32,333 bases of DNA, taken from positions 1-32,333 of the forward strand of contig NZ_CAKKMF010000062.1 in assembly GCF_918697925.1 (NCBI RefSeq). Direction: 5' to 3'. Under the pieces are notes generated by a model. The model searched no databases, had not been told where the DNA came from, and saw nothing but the letters and a program-made list of their open reading frames with translations. The position numbers were made by a program, and so were the translations under genes. Origin of the DNA: Arthrobacter sp. Bi26 (GTDB taxonomy: Bacteria > Actinomycetota > Actinomycetes > Actinomycetales > Micrococcaceae). Shown piece by piece: positions 1-7,543 of this stretch. Every line of letters begins with the position of its first letter. Positions within the stretch are counted from its first letter, which is position 1.

Positions 1-1
1 C

Positions 2-988
2 CCCCACCCCGACCACCCGCACCCCGATCCTTTGGGCCCGGACGCCGCGGCCCGGCTCAACGCCTTGCAGCGCGCGGCGTTCGCCGGTCCCGTGACGCGC
101 TCCCTCGCCTTGATCCCGGAAGTGGACACCGTCTACACCGAGCCATTCCACATCTCGACCCAGCTGGCCAGCCTGGACTATGTCTCCGGCGGACGGGCCG
201 GCTGGCTGGTGGCCGCCTCACCAAGCGCAGCCGATGCCGCCGCCGTAGGACGGGACACCGCGCGCGGGGAGCGGCTTTCCCGGGAGGCCGCCGATTCGAT
301 CGAGGTCAGCCGCAGGCTCTGGGACTCCTGGGAGGACGACGCCGTAATCCGTGACGTCCCCACCGGTCGCTACCTCGACGTCGACAAGCTGCACTACATC
401 GACGCCGAGACCGGAAGCTATTCCGTCAAGGGTCCGTCGATCATTCCGCGGCCACCCCAGGGCCAGCTCCCTGTGCTCGCCCCGGCCGGGCTCCTCCCCC
501 CGGAGGCCGTCGCGGCCGGGGCGGCCGACGCGCTCCTGGTCTCGGCCCCGACCCCCGAGCTCCTGGCCGCCGAGCTCGGGGCGACGCGGGCAGGACTCGC
601 CGCCGGCGGGACCGGGCCCGCGCTGATCGCCGAGCTCGACGTCGTGCTGGACTCCCGCGGCCAGGCCGCCGCGGAGCGGCTGGACCGGCTGAACGGCCAC
701 GCAGCGTGGCAGAGCCGGCGGGCGCGTTTCGTCGGGACGGCGGCTGAGCTGACCGAACTGCTCGCCGAAGTACTGGCCCGGGCCGACGGCGTCCGCCTGC
801 ACCCCGCGGTGCTGGAGACGGATCTGGAGGAACTGTCGCGGCTGGTGCTGCCGGAGCTGCGCCGCCGCGGACTCCTGGCGCCCACCACGCCGGACGCCAC
901 CTTCCGCGAGCAGCTGGGACTGGCGCGGCCAGCAAGCCGGTATGCCGCCGTGACAGCCGGAACAACTGCCCCCGGCAGGGAAAACTAA
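2..988 (+). CDS. LLM-class flavin-dependent monooxygenase, 5'-truncated by window edge
   Basis: The reading frame is open from base 2, so the gene starts outside the window; the TTG at 32 is probably internal. The visible part begins in the middle of the TIM-barrel fold typical of bacterial luciferase-like enzymes, with the family segment TEPFHISTQLASLDYVSGGR, where flavin-dependent members read F-H-x-S followed by L-D-x-x-S-x-G-R. These enzymes use reduced FMN and oxygen to attack organosulfur, amine or similar substrates in the cytoplasm. The C-terminal half is Ala/Gly-rich and ends in an LxPELRRRG stretch shared with the next gene. Its stop overlaps the ribosome site of the next monooxygenase, so the two are almost certainly one operon. 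The exact substrate cannot be read from the sequence. Confidence 0.85.
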   Translation, partial: PHPDHPHPDPLGPDAAARLNALQRAAFAGPVTRSLALIPEVDTVYTEPFHISTQLASLDYVSGGRAGWLVAASPSAADAAAVGRDTARGERLSREAADSIEVSRRLWDSWEDDAVIRDVPTGRYLDVDKLHYIDAETGSYSVKGPSIIPRPPQGQLPVLAPAGLLPPEAVAAGAADALLVSAPTPELLAAELGATRAGLAAGGTGPALIAELDVVLDSRGQAAAERLDRLNGHAAWQSRRARFVGTAAELTELLAEVLARADGVRLHPAVLETDLEELSRLVLPELRRRGLLAPTTPDATFREQLGLARPASRYAAVTAGTTAPGREN

Positions 989-998
989 GGAGTTCACC

Positions 999-2417
999 AT
1001 GAGCCACATCAGCCACCCCACCGCTGAATTCACCGCGTCAGGTCAGCTCCAGCTGGGCGTGTTCTTCCAAGGCGTCAACTCCGGAACCGTCTGGAAGAGC
1101 GCCGAGTCCGGCTCCCAGACTGATTTCGAATCGTTCCGGCGCATCGCCCAAACCGCCGAGCGCGGCCTGTTCGCGGCGTTCTTCCTCGGCGAAGGCCTGC
1201 GGCTGCGCGAGCACCTCGGCCGCCCGCACGCGCTCGACGTCGCCGGCCGCCCCGACGCACAGACCGCGCTGGCCGCCCTCGCGGCCGTGACCACGAACAT
1301 CGGCCTGGTCGCTACCCAGAACACCACCTACAACGACCCCGCAGACCTGGCGCACCGGCTCTCCACCCTGGATCTGCTCTCCGGCGGCCGCGCGGCCTGG
1401 AACATCGTCACCACAGACAACGCCTGGACCGGCGCGAACTTCCGCCGCGGCGGCTACCTGGCCCACGCGGACAGGTACACCCACGCCGAGGCCTTCGTGG
1501 AAACCGCCAAGCGCATCTGGGACGCGTGGGGCGACGCCGCCGTCGCGGGCTCAGCCTCCGCGGCCCGGTGGTCGGCGGAGTGGGCGGTCCGGCGGGTGCG
1601 CCACAGCGGCCAGCACTACTCCGTGGACGTCACTCCGCGGCTGCCGCGCAGCGCCCAGTACCGGCCGGTGCTGTTCCAGGCCGGGGATTCGCCCGAGGGC
1701 CGGGACTTCGCCGCCCGACAGGCGGACGTCATCTTTTCCGCGCACCCGCAGCTCGATGACGCGCTCGAATTCCGCCGCGACATCGTGGAGCGCACGCTTC
1801 GGGCCGGCCGGGGCGCCAACGACGTGAAGATCATGCCCGCCAGCGAGTTCATTCTCGCCGCCACACCGCGGGAGGCGCTCGAAAAGAAAGCCTGGGTCCG
1901 CAGCCTGCAGATCGGCCCGCAGCAGGCCATCGCGTACCTCGAGCAGTTCTGGGGCCGGGAGCTGCAGGGCTACGATCCCGACGGCCCTTTGCCGGACATC
2001 GACCCCGTGGTGGAAGAAACCTCCGAAACCCGCGGCAGCGGCTTCCATGGCGCCAAGGCCCGCCAACTGGCCGACCAGTGGCGGGCCGAGGCCAAGGAGA
2101 AGGGCCTGTCCATCCGCCAGTTCGTCTCGGCCAAGACCAGCCGGGGTGACTCCACCTTCACCGGCTCGTACACCGAGGTCGCGGACCGGCTCACCGAGTA
2201 TGCCCGGACCGGCGCCGTCGACGGGTTCAACATCTCGCCGTGGCTCATCCCGTCCGGACTCGATGACATCGTCAACCACCTCGTGCCGGAACTGCAGGAG
2301 CGCGGCGTGTACCCCATGGAGTACGCGGGCAGCACGCTGCGGGAGAACCTCGGCCTGGCCACCCCGGTGCGCACAGCTGCCGGCGTCGATGCGGACTCCG
2401 TCATCTCACAGGCCTAA
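999..2417 (+). CDS. NtaA/SnaA/DszA-family FMN-dependent monooxygenase
   Basis: A full-length (472 aa) class-C flavin monooxygenase of the NtaA/DszA/SnaA group, whose known members oxidise nitrilotriacetate, dibenzothiophene sulfone or pristinamycin precursors with reduced FMN from a separate reductase. Visible family features are the N-terminal beta strand QLGVFFQG, the GLFAAFFLGEGL segment, the block LSTLDLLSGGRAAWNIVTT and the GRYTHAEAF-like helix (here DRYTHAEAFVETAKRIWDAW). A strong AAGGAG lies at about 986-991, overlapping the upstream stop, and supports the ATG at 999. No flavin reductase is visible in the window, so it must be supplied elsewhere. With the truncated upstream gene it forms an operon that probably continues to the left. 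The substrate is unknown; desulfurisation or amine oxidation are plausible. Confidence 0.9.
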   Translation: MSHISHPTAEFTASGQLQLGVFFQGVNSGTVWKSAESGSQTDFESFRRIAQTAERGLFAAFFLGEGLRLREHLGRPHALDVAGRPDAQTALAALAAVTTNIGLVATQNTTYNDPADLAHRLSTLDLLSGGRAAWNIVTTDNAWTGANFRRGGYLAHADRYTHAEAFVETAKRIWDAWGDAAVAGSASAARWSAEWAVRRVRHSGQHYSVDVTPRLPRSAQYRPVLFQAGDSPEGRDFAARQADVIFSAHPQLDDALEFRRDIVERTLRAGRGANDVKIMPASEFILAATPREALEKKAWVRSLQIGPQQAIAYLEQFWGRELQGYDPDGPLPDIDPVVEETSETRGSGFHGAKARQLADQWRAEAKEKGLSIRQFVSAKTSRGDSTFTGSYTEVADRLTEYARTGAVDGFNISPWLIPSGLDDIVNHLVPELQERGVYPMEYAGSTLRENLGLATPVRTAAGVDADSVISQA

Positions 2418-2428
2418 GCAAGCACCAT

Positions 2429-2484
2429 CGATTGCTCCGTAGCCGCCCTTTTCGAGACTCAGAAGGGCGGTTACGGAGCAATCG
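2429..2484. terminator. Long bidirectional hairpin between convergent genes
   Basis: A 22-bp inverted repeat (arms 2429-2450 and 2463-2484, loop of 12) with a single G-T wobble at the fourteenth pair. It sits between the stop of the monooxygenase (2417) and the stop of the convergent binding-protein gene (2502). There is no U-tract on either side beyond the T's at the top of the stem. It most likely terminates or protects both transcripts. Confidence 0.8.
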
Positions 2485-2501
2485 ACGTTCCGGGCAGCGG
2501 G

Positions 2502-3485
2502 CTACTTCTTTGGCAGGCCCGCCGGGTTCAGTTCCGACGTCGCTACGGCCTCCTCGGACAGCCCCCAGCGGTCCAGGATCTTGGCGTAGCTGCCGTCCTG
2601 GATCAGGTGGTTCAGTCCGGCCTGGGCCGCGGCGGCGAAGCCGTTGTCCTTCTTGGTGGTGACGGCGATGCTGGCCTTCAGCGGCCAGCCGCCGTCCACC
2701 AGACCCACCAGCTTGGTCTTGGCGTCCGTGGCCGCCTTGTAGGCCGCCGTGGCGTTGGGGCCGAAGGTGAGGTCCGCGCGGCCGGACTGGACGGCCAGCT
2801 GGGAGGCGGAGTCGTCGTCGAAATACTGGAACTCCACAGGCTTGAGGCCGTTCTTCTTGTTCTCTTCATCCCAGCGCAGCAGGATCGCCTCCTGGTTGGT
2901 GCCGGAGCCGACGATCACGCGCTTACCGGCGACGTCCGGGGCCGATTCGACCCTGGTGACGCTGCTGTCCGCCTTGGCGTAGAAGCCGAGCTTGTCCTCG
3001 CGGTAGCTGGCGAAGTCGAACTTGAGCTTGCGCTCTTCCGTGACGGTGACGTTGGAGAGCACGGCCTCGTACTTGCCGGAGTCGACGCCGAGCGGCCAGT
3101 CGGCCCACGCGGTCGGGACAATATCGGCCTCCAGGCCCAGCGACTCGGCCAGTGCGACGGCGAGATCCACCTCATTGCCCACCGGGGTCTTGTTGTCCGT
3201 AGCGTATACGGCCAGCGGTGCCGCGAACGGACTCACCGCCACGGTCAGTTTCCCGTCCTTCTTGATGGCGTCCGGGACCAGCGCGGCGGCCGCGGCATCC
3301 ACAGTGGCCTTGATGCGGTCCTGCTGCGGGGAGAGGTTGAACTGCTTGACGCCGGAGGAGGACGACGGCGCCGCCGACGTGCCGCCGTCCGCGGCGGCGC
3401 CGGGATCGGAGCAGGCCGCGAGACCCAAGGCAGTGGTGGCCGCCAACGCGACGGCGACGCCTGATTTGAACGAAAGACTCGACAT
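2502..3485 (-). CDS. Amino-acid-type ABC transporter substrate-binding lipoprotein (SBP family 3)
   Basis: A 327-aa extracytoplasmic binding protein. The start is the ATG at 3485, preceded by AAGGAG five bases upstream; longer frames run into non-coding sequence. The N-terminus has a charged n-region, a hydrophobic stretch and the lipobox LAAC, so it should be lipid-anchored outside the membrane. A Ser/Ala-rich linker is followed by the family-3 solute-binding fold: GKLTVAVSPFAAPLAVY, VGNEVDLAVALAESLGL, a TVTEERKLKFDFASYRED segment and SGRADLTFGPNAT near the hinge. Family members feed polar amino acids or opines to an ABC permease. No permease or ATPase is nearby, so it is an orphan here; it may pair with genes left of the window or elsewhere. 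It is convergent with the flavin monooxygenases, which suggests but does not prove a shared substrate. Confidence 0.88.
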   Translation of the reverse strand: MSSLSFKSGVAVALAATTALGLAACSDPGAAADGGTSAAPSSSSGVKQFNLSPQQDRIKATVDAAAAALVPDAIKKDGKLTVAVSPFAAPLAVYATDNKTPVGNEVDLAVALAESLGLEADIVPTAWADWPLGVDSGKYEAVLSNVTVTEERKLKFDFASYREDKLGFYAKADSSVTRVESAPDVAGKRVIVGSGTNQEAILLRWDEENKKNGLKPVEFQYFDDDSASQLAVQSGRADLTFGPNATAAYKAATDAKTKLVGLVDGGWPLKASIAVTTKKDNGFAAAAQAGLNHLIQDGSYAKILDRWGLSEEAVATSELNPAGLPKK

Positions 3486-3528
3486 GGTTTCTCCTTGAAA
3501 GTGGTGGTCTGCGGTGCTGGTGCCAGCA

Positions 3529-3557
3529 ACTATCCGGGGCGCGCGAAAGCCGGTCAA
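3529..3557 (-). promoter_or_regulatory. Candidate sigma-70-like promoter for the binding-protein gene
   Basis: Reading the minus strand, TTGACC (3557-3552) is followed after 17 bases by GATAGT (3534-3529), matching the -35 and -10 boxes at 5 of 6 and 4 of 6 positions. The start would lie near 3522, about 37 bases ahead of the ATG at 3485. Just upstream is a direct repeat of GTGAAACC (3564-3581) that could be a regulator site. Confidence 0.45.
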
Positions 3558-3762
3558 AGCGCCGTGAAACCGGGTGAAACCAAGGGATACAGGCGGTAAT
3601 ACCCGTTCATCCGGCGTCCGCGGACGCTGCCTGCGGACGCCCAGTGTTACCGAAGATTGCCCTGCGTGACGTGGCGGGAAGGAATTGTTCACGGCGGGCC
3701 GCAACTGGCCTAGCCTGCATAGAAGACCTGCAGGGTGACAGCACGACACAGGAGGGGTGAAC

Positions 3763-4284
3763 TTGTCAGTGAGCACGCACCAGAGCACGCACCAGACCAC
3801 GCACCGGCTCGGCATCAACGCCCCGGCGGACCTTGTCTTCAGCATGCTGCGGGACGCCTCACACTGGCCTTACCTCGACGGCTTGACGGTGTACTCGGAG
3901 CGCGTCGGCGGCGACGACACCGCGCATGAGCTCCGCACGTCGGTGGTTTCCAACGGTTCGCTCAGTTCGAGCCACGGCTGGCGCGTCTTTGATGCCGCCA
4001 GCCACCGCGCCGAGTTCCACCAGTTGGACCTCGAACCCCCGCTCCGGGAGCTCGGCGGCGACTGGGAGATCCGGCCCGCGGACGGGCTCTCCGTGGTCAC
4101 ACTTACCCACGAGTTCGAGGTCGACGACGAGCACCTCGCCGAGCGCATCAACGCGATCATCGAGGACTACAGCCGGCGTGAACTGGAGGCGCTCAAGGTC
4201 AGCTGCGAACGGTTGTCACTCTTCCTGCAGCACCACGCCCCGCAGACGCACCCAGCACCGCATCCCACAGCAAAGGAGGCCTGA
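3763..4284 (+). CDS. SRPBCC-family (polyketide cyclase/START-like) protein
   Basis: About 173 aa, resembling the SRPBCC helix-grip fold: an N-terminal strand with APADLVFSMLRDASHWPYLDGL, the usual start of the hydrophobic-pocket domain, then strands around SSHGWRVFDAASHRAEFHQL and a C-terminal helix. Such proteins bind lipophilic ligands; some catalyse aromatic cyclisation, most have no assigned reaction. GGAGG at 3751-3755 is too close to the GTG at 3757 and fits the TTG at 3763 (7-base spacer), which I chose; the GTG at 3769 is also possible. The N-terminus contains an STHQ/TTHQ low-complexity run. It abuts the next gene directly (TGA then ATG), so the two are co-translated. Its function is unknown. 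Confidence 0.75.
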   Translation: MSVSTHQSTHQTTHRLGINAPADLVFSMLRDASHWPYLDGLTVYSERVGGDDTAHELRTSVVSNGSLSSSHGWRVFDAASHRAEFHQLDLEPPLRELGGDWEIRPADGLSVVTLTHEFEVDDEHLAERINAIIEDYSRRELEALKVSCERLSLFLQHHAPQTHPAPHPTAKEA

Positions 4285-4887
4285 ATGTCGGAGGCCAGGT
4301 TCACGACGGAACGGGACAGTTTCGGCCGGCTTCTCGCGGACCGCGAAGTCTGGCGGCAGGCCACCACCATCCCCGCGGCAGGCGAGCTGACCGCCCGCTG
4401 GCTGGAGGGCAACAGCGAATACCAACCGGGGGTTTTCTCGCCCGGGTTCGACGACGAGACCACGTCCATCGCCGGAGAGCTCGCCCGGCTCAACCGCAAC
4501 GGGCTCTTCACCAAGGAATCGCAGCCGGGCGTCCAGGCCGGGGGCCTCGCGCAGCGCGCCTACGTGACGGCTTTCTGCAGCCCGGAAACAGCGTCGGCCC
4601 TCCTGGCGTTGTCCACCCGGACCGGACTGGTGACGGTCGCGCACGCCCCCGGTGAGACGAGCAGCGCCTCTATCCCGGCCACCGTCCAGGACGACGAGGT
4701 CGTAACCGTGCTCGGAAGCAGCGAGGGGCCGGTCGGGGAAGACCAGCTCAGGGACTGGGCGGCCGAGACCAACGAGACATTGGCCCTCGTCCTGGCGGAT
4801 GCCTGGTACGTGGAAATCTTCGATCCCGTCTGGGGCCGGAACGATGTCCTGCTGACTGCGGTATTTGAGGCGCTGCAGGCCGAATAG
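4285..4887 (+). CDS. DUF6919-like protein
   Basis: A 200-aa soluble protein with no signal peptide or membrane segment. It carries the pattern GELTARWLEGN, then QPGVFSPGFDDET and LARLNRNGLFTKESQPG followed by QRAYVTAF, which I recognise from the actinobacterial DUF6919 group of unknown function. The start ATG follows the TGA of the SRPBCC gene without a gap, and AAAGGAGG (4272-4279) lies inside the end of that gene, so the pair is a tight operon. The second half is acidic (many Asp/Glu) and ends in a helix LLTAVFEALQAE. The family assignment is from memory of the motif; no activity can be proposed. Confidence 0.72.
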   Translation: MSEARFTTERDSFGRLLADREVWRQATTIPAAGELTARWLEGNSEYQPGVFSPGFDDETTSIAGELARLNRNGLFTKESQPGVQAGGLAQRAYVTAFCSPETASALLALSTRTGLVTVAHAPGETSSASIPATVQDDEVVTVLGSSEGPVGEDQLRDWAAETNETLALVLADAWYVEIFDPVWGRNDVLLTAVFEALQAE

Positions 4888-4895
4888 CATGTGTC

Positions 4896-4920
4896 GCCGG
4901 GCAGCCGGCGGCTACCCGGC
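4896..4920. terminator. GC-rich hairpin between convergent genes
   Basis: A compact stem: GCCGGG (4896-4901), then AGCC-GGC-GGCT (4903-4913), then CCCGGC (4915-4920), with one C/A mismatch between the two stem parts. It follows the stop of the DUF6919-like gene by 8 bases and precedes the stop of the convergent monooxygenase-like gene at 4932. There is no clear U-tract. Confidence 0.6.
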
Positions 4921-4931
4921 TCCCGGAAAAC

Positions 4932-5246
4932 TCACATATCGGTCGCGTCCCAGCCGATGCTGGCGGCCTCGTCCAGTGTGCGCGCCTCGAAATGCTCCAG
5001 CATGTCCTTCATTGCCTCGACGCCCTGCTTGAACAGGGCCGAATCCCGCCACTGCTCAATCTGTTCCAGGGATTCCCAGGGGCCGGTGCTGATGAACCGG
5101 TTCTTGACGTCGCGGTCGTGCATCAACACGGCTTTGGCGTTGGGAAAATCCTCCTTCGTTTTCCTGGCCAGGTCCCGCCAGGCCTGCACAAAATCGTTCT
5201 CGCGGCCGGGATGCACCAGCCAGATTCCGAGCGTGTAAACAGACAC
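4932..5246 (-). CDS. Antibiotic-biosynthesis-monooxygenase-like (dimeric alpha-beta barrel) protein
   Basis: About 104 aa with the small ABM ferredoxin-like fold: a first strand YTLGIWLVHPGRENDFVQAWRD, a middle strand AVLMHDRDVKNRFISTGPW and the helix SLEQIEQWRDSALFKQGVEAM before a final strand. Members form dimers and range from heme- or quinol-modifying monooxygenases to proteins of unknown role. I chose the GTG at 5246 because GGAGG lies 8 bases upstream of it; the ATG at 5261, five codons earlier, lacks a good ribosome site but cannot be excluded. It is transcribed away from the GYD gene, so their control regions share 5247-5490. No catalytic assignment is possible. Confidence 0.75.
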   Translation of the reverse strand: MSVYTLGIWLVHPGRENDFVQAWRDLARKTKEDFPNAKAVLMHDRDVKNRFISTGPWESLEQIEQWRDSALFKQGVEAMKDMLEHFEARTLDEAASIGWDATDM

Positions 5247-5360
5247 GTCGATCGCCTCCATTGTCCGTACGGGGTTGATAGGGCGATTATGTTCCAGTCC
5301 TCCGGCGGGCGGTAGGGCCGGATAGCCCGGCGGGCGCACTCGGGGCCCGCCAATAAACCG

Positions 5361-5389
5361 TTGTATGGGTGGAGCGGAAGGCCTAGCAT
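5361..5389 (+). promoter_or_regulatory. Candidate promoter for the GYD-domain gene
   Basis: TTGTAT (5361-5366), a 17-base spacer, then TAGCAT (5384-5389); each box matches consensus at four of six positions. It would give a leader of roughly 95 bases before the ATG at 5491. Confidence 0.35.
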
Positions 5390-5490
5390 GTGGGCAGGCC
5401 CCACTCTGGGACCAGCCCCGGACCTTCCATTATTGGGAGCGGGCACGCTTCGGAGGCCGATGTCCTGGGCGTCACAGGATAGGAAAAACG

Positions 5491-5811
5491 ATGAGCAAAT
5501 ATCTGTTCGAAGCGAACTACGTTGGCGACGGGATCAAGGGCCTCATGCGTGAGGGCGGCACCAAGCGGCGTGATGCGGTCGTCGAGGCCCTCAAGTCCGT
5601 GGACGGTTCACTCGAAAGCTTCTACTACGCGTTCGGGGAGACGGACGTCGTGGGGGTCTTCGATATCCCCGACCAGGCCAACGCCGTCGCCCTGTCGCTG
5701 ATGATCAATTCCACCGGCGCCGTGAACCTGCACCTGAAACCGCTCATGTCAGCCGAGGACCTCGACGCGGCAGCCAAGAAGACGCCGTCGTACCGGGCCC
5801 CGGGGCAATAG
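5491..5811 (+). CDS. GYD-domain protein
   Basis: A 106-aa protein of the GYD family (PF08734 type), a small dimeric alpha-beta fold of unknown function often found near oxidoreductases. The start MSKYLFEANY at 5491 fits an AGGA ribosome site about 7 bases upstream; the longer open frame to 5365 has no family similarity and was left out. Recognisable parts are YVGDGIKGLMREGGTKRRDAV, the VDGSLESFYYAFGETDVVGV strand pair and the C-terminal LMSAEDLDAAAKKTPSYRAPG. The typical glycine-tyrosine-aspartate signature is relaxed here to GETDVVGVFD. It stands alone, with a divergent ABM-like gene to the left. Confidence 0.82.
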   Translation: MSKYLFEANYVGDGIKGLMREGGTKRRDAVVEALKSVDGSLESFYYAFGETDVVGVFDIPDQANAVALSLMINSTGAVNLHLKPLMSAEDLDAAAKKTPSYRAPGQ

Positions 5812-5899
5812 ATCACGAACGCTGGGCGCGTTCTGACGGATCCCCGCCGCTGTGAACCATAGGACTAGACTCGTCCCAGCTACGTGAGAAGGGGGACTC

Positions 5900-6187
5900 G
5901 TGGGGTTGTCTGCGCAACAAACGCGCCAGGGCACGAACTATAACCGACTGGCCATTGTGTCGCTGGCCCTTGCTGCATTGGCCGTGATCGGCACCGCTGT
6001 CGCCAGTGTGGCGGTTCTCGCTGTCTTCGCCGTCGGAGCCGGCCATGCATCGCTCAGCCAGATCAAGGCACGCGGTGAGCGGGGACGCGGGCTGGCCCTC
6101 ACCGCCCTCGTGATCGGCTACGGCGTCGCTGCCCTGGCCCTCGTATCCACGATCTACTTCGCTGCAGTCTTCGCTGTTCACCAATAG
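5900..6187 (+). CDS. DUF4190-like small membrane protein
   Basis: A 95-aa protein with a GTG start supported by GAAGGGGGA 4-12 bases upstream. It has a long hydrophobic segment at about residues 17-47, a charged loop GHASLSQIKARGERGRGLALT with the family's HxxLxxI...G.GLA pattern, and a second hydrophobic segment at about 65-90, so it should be a two- to three-pass membrane protein. DUF4190 proteins are common in Actinobacteria and have no known activity. The last codons (VHQ stop) lie inside a 15-bp tandem repeat whose later units would extend the frame as VHQQP, see the repeat entry. Confidence 0.78.
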   Translation: MGLSAQQTRQGTNYNRLAIVSLALAALAVIGTAVASVAVLAVFAVGAGHASLSQIKARGERGRGLALTALVIGYGVAALALVSTIYFAAVFAVHQ

Positions 6188-6235
6188 CCAGTTCACCAAT
6201 AGCCGGTTCACCAGCAGCCCGTTCACCAGCAGCCG
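6176..6235 (+). repeat. Four tandem 15-bp repeats spanning the stop codon
   Basis: Units at 6176-6190, 6191-6205, 6206-6220 and 6221-6235 follow GTTCACCARYAGCCN. In the frame of the upstream gene, units 1 and 2 read VHQ-stop-P and units 3 and 4 read VHQQP; the difference includes a TAG in place of CAG. The repeat length is a multiple of three, so copy number can change without shifting frame. Confidence 0.9.
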
Positions 6236-6331
6236 ACGGCGGGCGCCGCTCGGGCGTGCCCGCTGCCTTGCCCGCGCGGCGCACCAGCGGCGACGCGTGA
6301 GTGCCCGCATGTCTGCCAGTAGGCTCAGGGC

Positions 6332-6895
6332 ATGTCACTGAGCAAGTCACTCCACCGGGGAAGACATTGGATGCGCGGCACCGCGCTGCTGTTGGCTGTG
6401 GCCGGCGCGGCAGCAGGCCTGGCCGGGTGTGAATACACCGATGACCTGTCAGATCCGACGGCGGCGCCCACCAGGTCCGGACGGCCGGCACGTTCGCTGC
6501 CGCCACCGGTGGACCCGGGAGTCGCCACCGCGGAGAAGCGCAACCTGGATGACCTCGGAGCGGTCCTCGGCGCCCGGCCGGGCGGGATCGTCCTGGAAGG
6601 CGTCGGCGGGATCGGCGGCGGCGGATTGCGCAAGTCGGTCAAGGCCCTGGCGAAGGGGACCTACACGGTCACCGCCGCCTGCGTCGGTGCACCGACCAGC
6701 TACATTTCCATCTCCCAGGACGGCCTCCGGAACGGAGGGAAACTCGAACTGACACTCGACTGCGGCAAGGCCACCCAAGCACAGGTGGAGCTTGCGGCCG
6801 GCCCGGTCCAGGCCCAGGCCGACCGCCGTATGACCGGGCCCGGGGCCGGCGAAGTCGCCGGTTTCTGGATGGTCCCGGCCGCGCCCGGGTCGTAG
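6332..6895 (+). CDS. Putative lipoprotein of unknown function
   Basis: An 187-aa exported protein: a basic N-terminus, a hydrophobic stretch and the lipobox LAGC at about residues 30-33, followed by an acidic and Pro/Arg-rich linker. The rest shows a Gly-rich stretch (GGIVLEGVGGIGGGG), then a beta-rich domain containing two cysteines (AACVG and LDCGK) that could form a disulfide outside the cell. The ATG at 6371 would leave a compact 20-residue signal peptide and has GGGGA upstream, so it is an alternative start. No family was recognised. It stands alone and converges on the cupin gene. Confidence 0.7.
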   Translation: MSLSKSLHRGRHWMRGTALLLAVAGAAAGLAGCEYTDDLSDPTAAPTRSGRPARSLPPPVDPGVATAEKRNLDDLGAVLGARPGGIVLEGVGGIGGGGLRKSVKALAKGTYTVTAACVGAPTSYISISQDGLRNGGKLELTLDCGKATQAQVELAAGPVQAQADRRMTGPGAGEVAGFWMVPAAPGS

Positions 6896-6978
6896 CCGGG
6901 CACCGTTTCAGCGTCAAAACTTCGGGGTCAACGGCTTAACGGCAACCGCCAGAAGGCCGCCGGCAGCTGGCCCGCCAA

Positions 6979-7014
6979 GCGGGGCCCGTCCCCTCGCAGG
7001 CGGCAGGGCCCCGC
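6979..7014. terminator. Hairpin between convergent lipoprotein and cupin genes
   Basis: Arms GCGGGGCCC (6979-6987) and GGGCCCCGC (7006-7014) pair perfectly over 9 bp with an 18-base loop. It lies between two convergent stop codons (6895 and 7048). No U-tract is present. Confidence 0.55.
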
Positions 7015-7047
7015 ACCGGCAGTACCGGAGGTTTAAGCGCAGCTGTG

Positions 7048-7452
7048 TTATTTGGTGCCGTTGTATTCCTCGTCGGTCACGAGGTCACCCCACTCGGACT
7101 CCGCGCCGCCCTCGGCGGGGGCTTCCCACATCGCAAGGTGGGTCACGAAATGGTCCGGCGCGGCACCGTGCCAGTGCCATTCGCCCGGCGGCGTGTAGAT
7201 CGTGTCGCCGGGACGGATCTCCGTCACCTGTCCGCCGCGGGCCTGGACCAGGCCGACGCCTTCGGTGACGTGCAGGGTCTGCCCAACGGCGTGCGAGTGC
7301 CAGGCCGTGCGGGCGCACGGGGCAAAGTGCACGGCGTTGACGCGCATGCGGGACGGTTCGGGCTGCGGGGCCGCGATGACGTCAAACCAGACGTCGCCGG
7401 TGAACATCTGCGCCGGTCCCTTGACGCTTGGCTTCTTGGCTTGGATTTCCAC
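7048..7452 (-). CDS. Cupin of the hydroxynitrile-lyase-like type
   Basis: About 134 aa, a single cupin barrel. Motif 1 reads FAPCARTAWHSHAVGQTLHV and motif 2 PGDTIYTPPGEWHWHGA, which place two His and a Gln in motif 1 and a His in motif 2 for metal binding, as in the manganese cupins related to (R)-mandelonitrile lyase. Many such proteins of soil bacteria have no proven substrate. The GTG at 7452 has GAGGA about 8 bases upstream and gives the N-terminus MEIQAKKPSVKGP, typical of homologues; the ATG at 7458 sits only 2 bases after the AGG. It lies about 90 bases downstream of the alcohol dehydrogenase on the same strand and probably shares its transcript and its MmyB-type regulator. Confidence 0.82.
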   Translation of the reverse strand: MEIQAKKPSVKGPAQMFTGDVWFDVIAAPQPEPSRMRVNAVHFAPCARTAWHSHAVGQTLHVTEGVGLVQARGGQVTEIRPGDTIYTPPGEWHWHGAAPDHFVTHLAMWEAPAEGGAESEWGDLVTDEEYNGTK

Positions 7453-7543
7453 TGTCATTTCCTCACAGGGTGTTTGTCTGGGTGTTGACTGGCTGGCGCG
7501 ACCGGAGGCCGCGTCCCCGGGCTCGGAGGCCTGGTTCGGCGTC

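Noticed and set aside
3486..3845. N-terminal extension of the binding-protein frame
   Set aside because: The extension crosses the candidate promoter and overlaps the divergent SRPBCC gene; the lipoprotein signal starts at 3485 with a good ribosome site.
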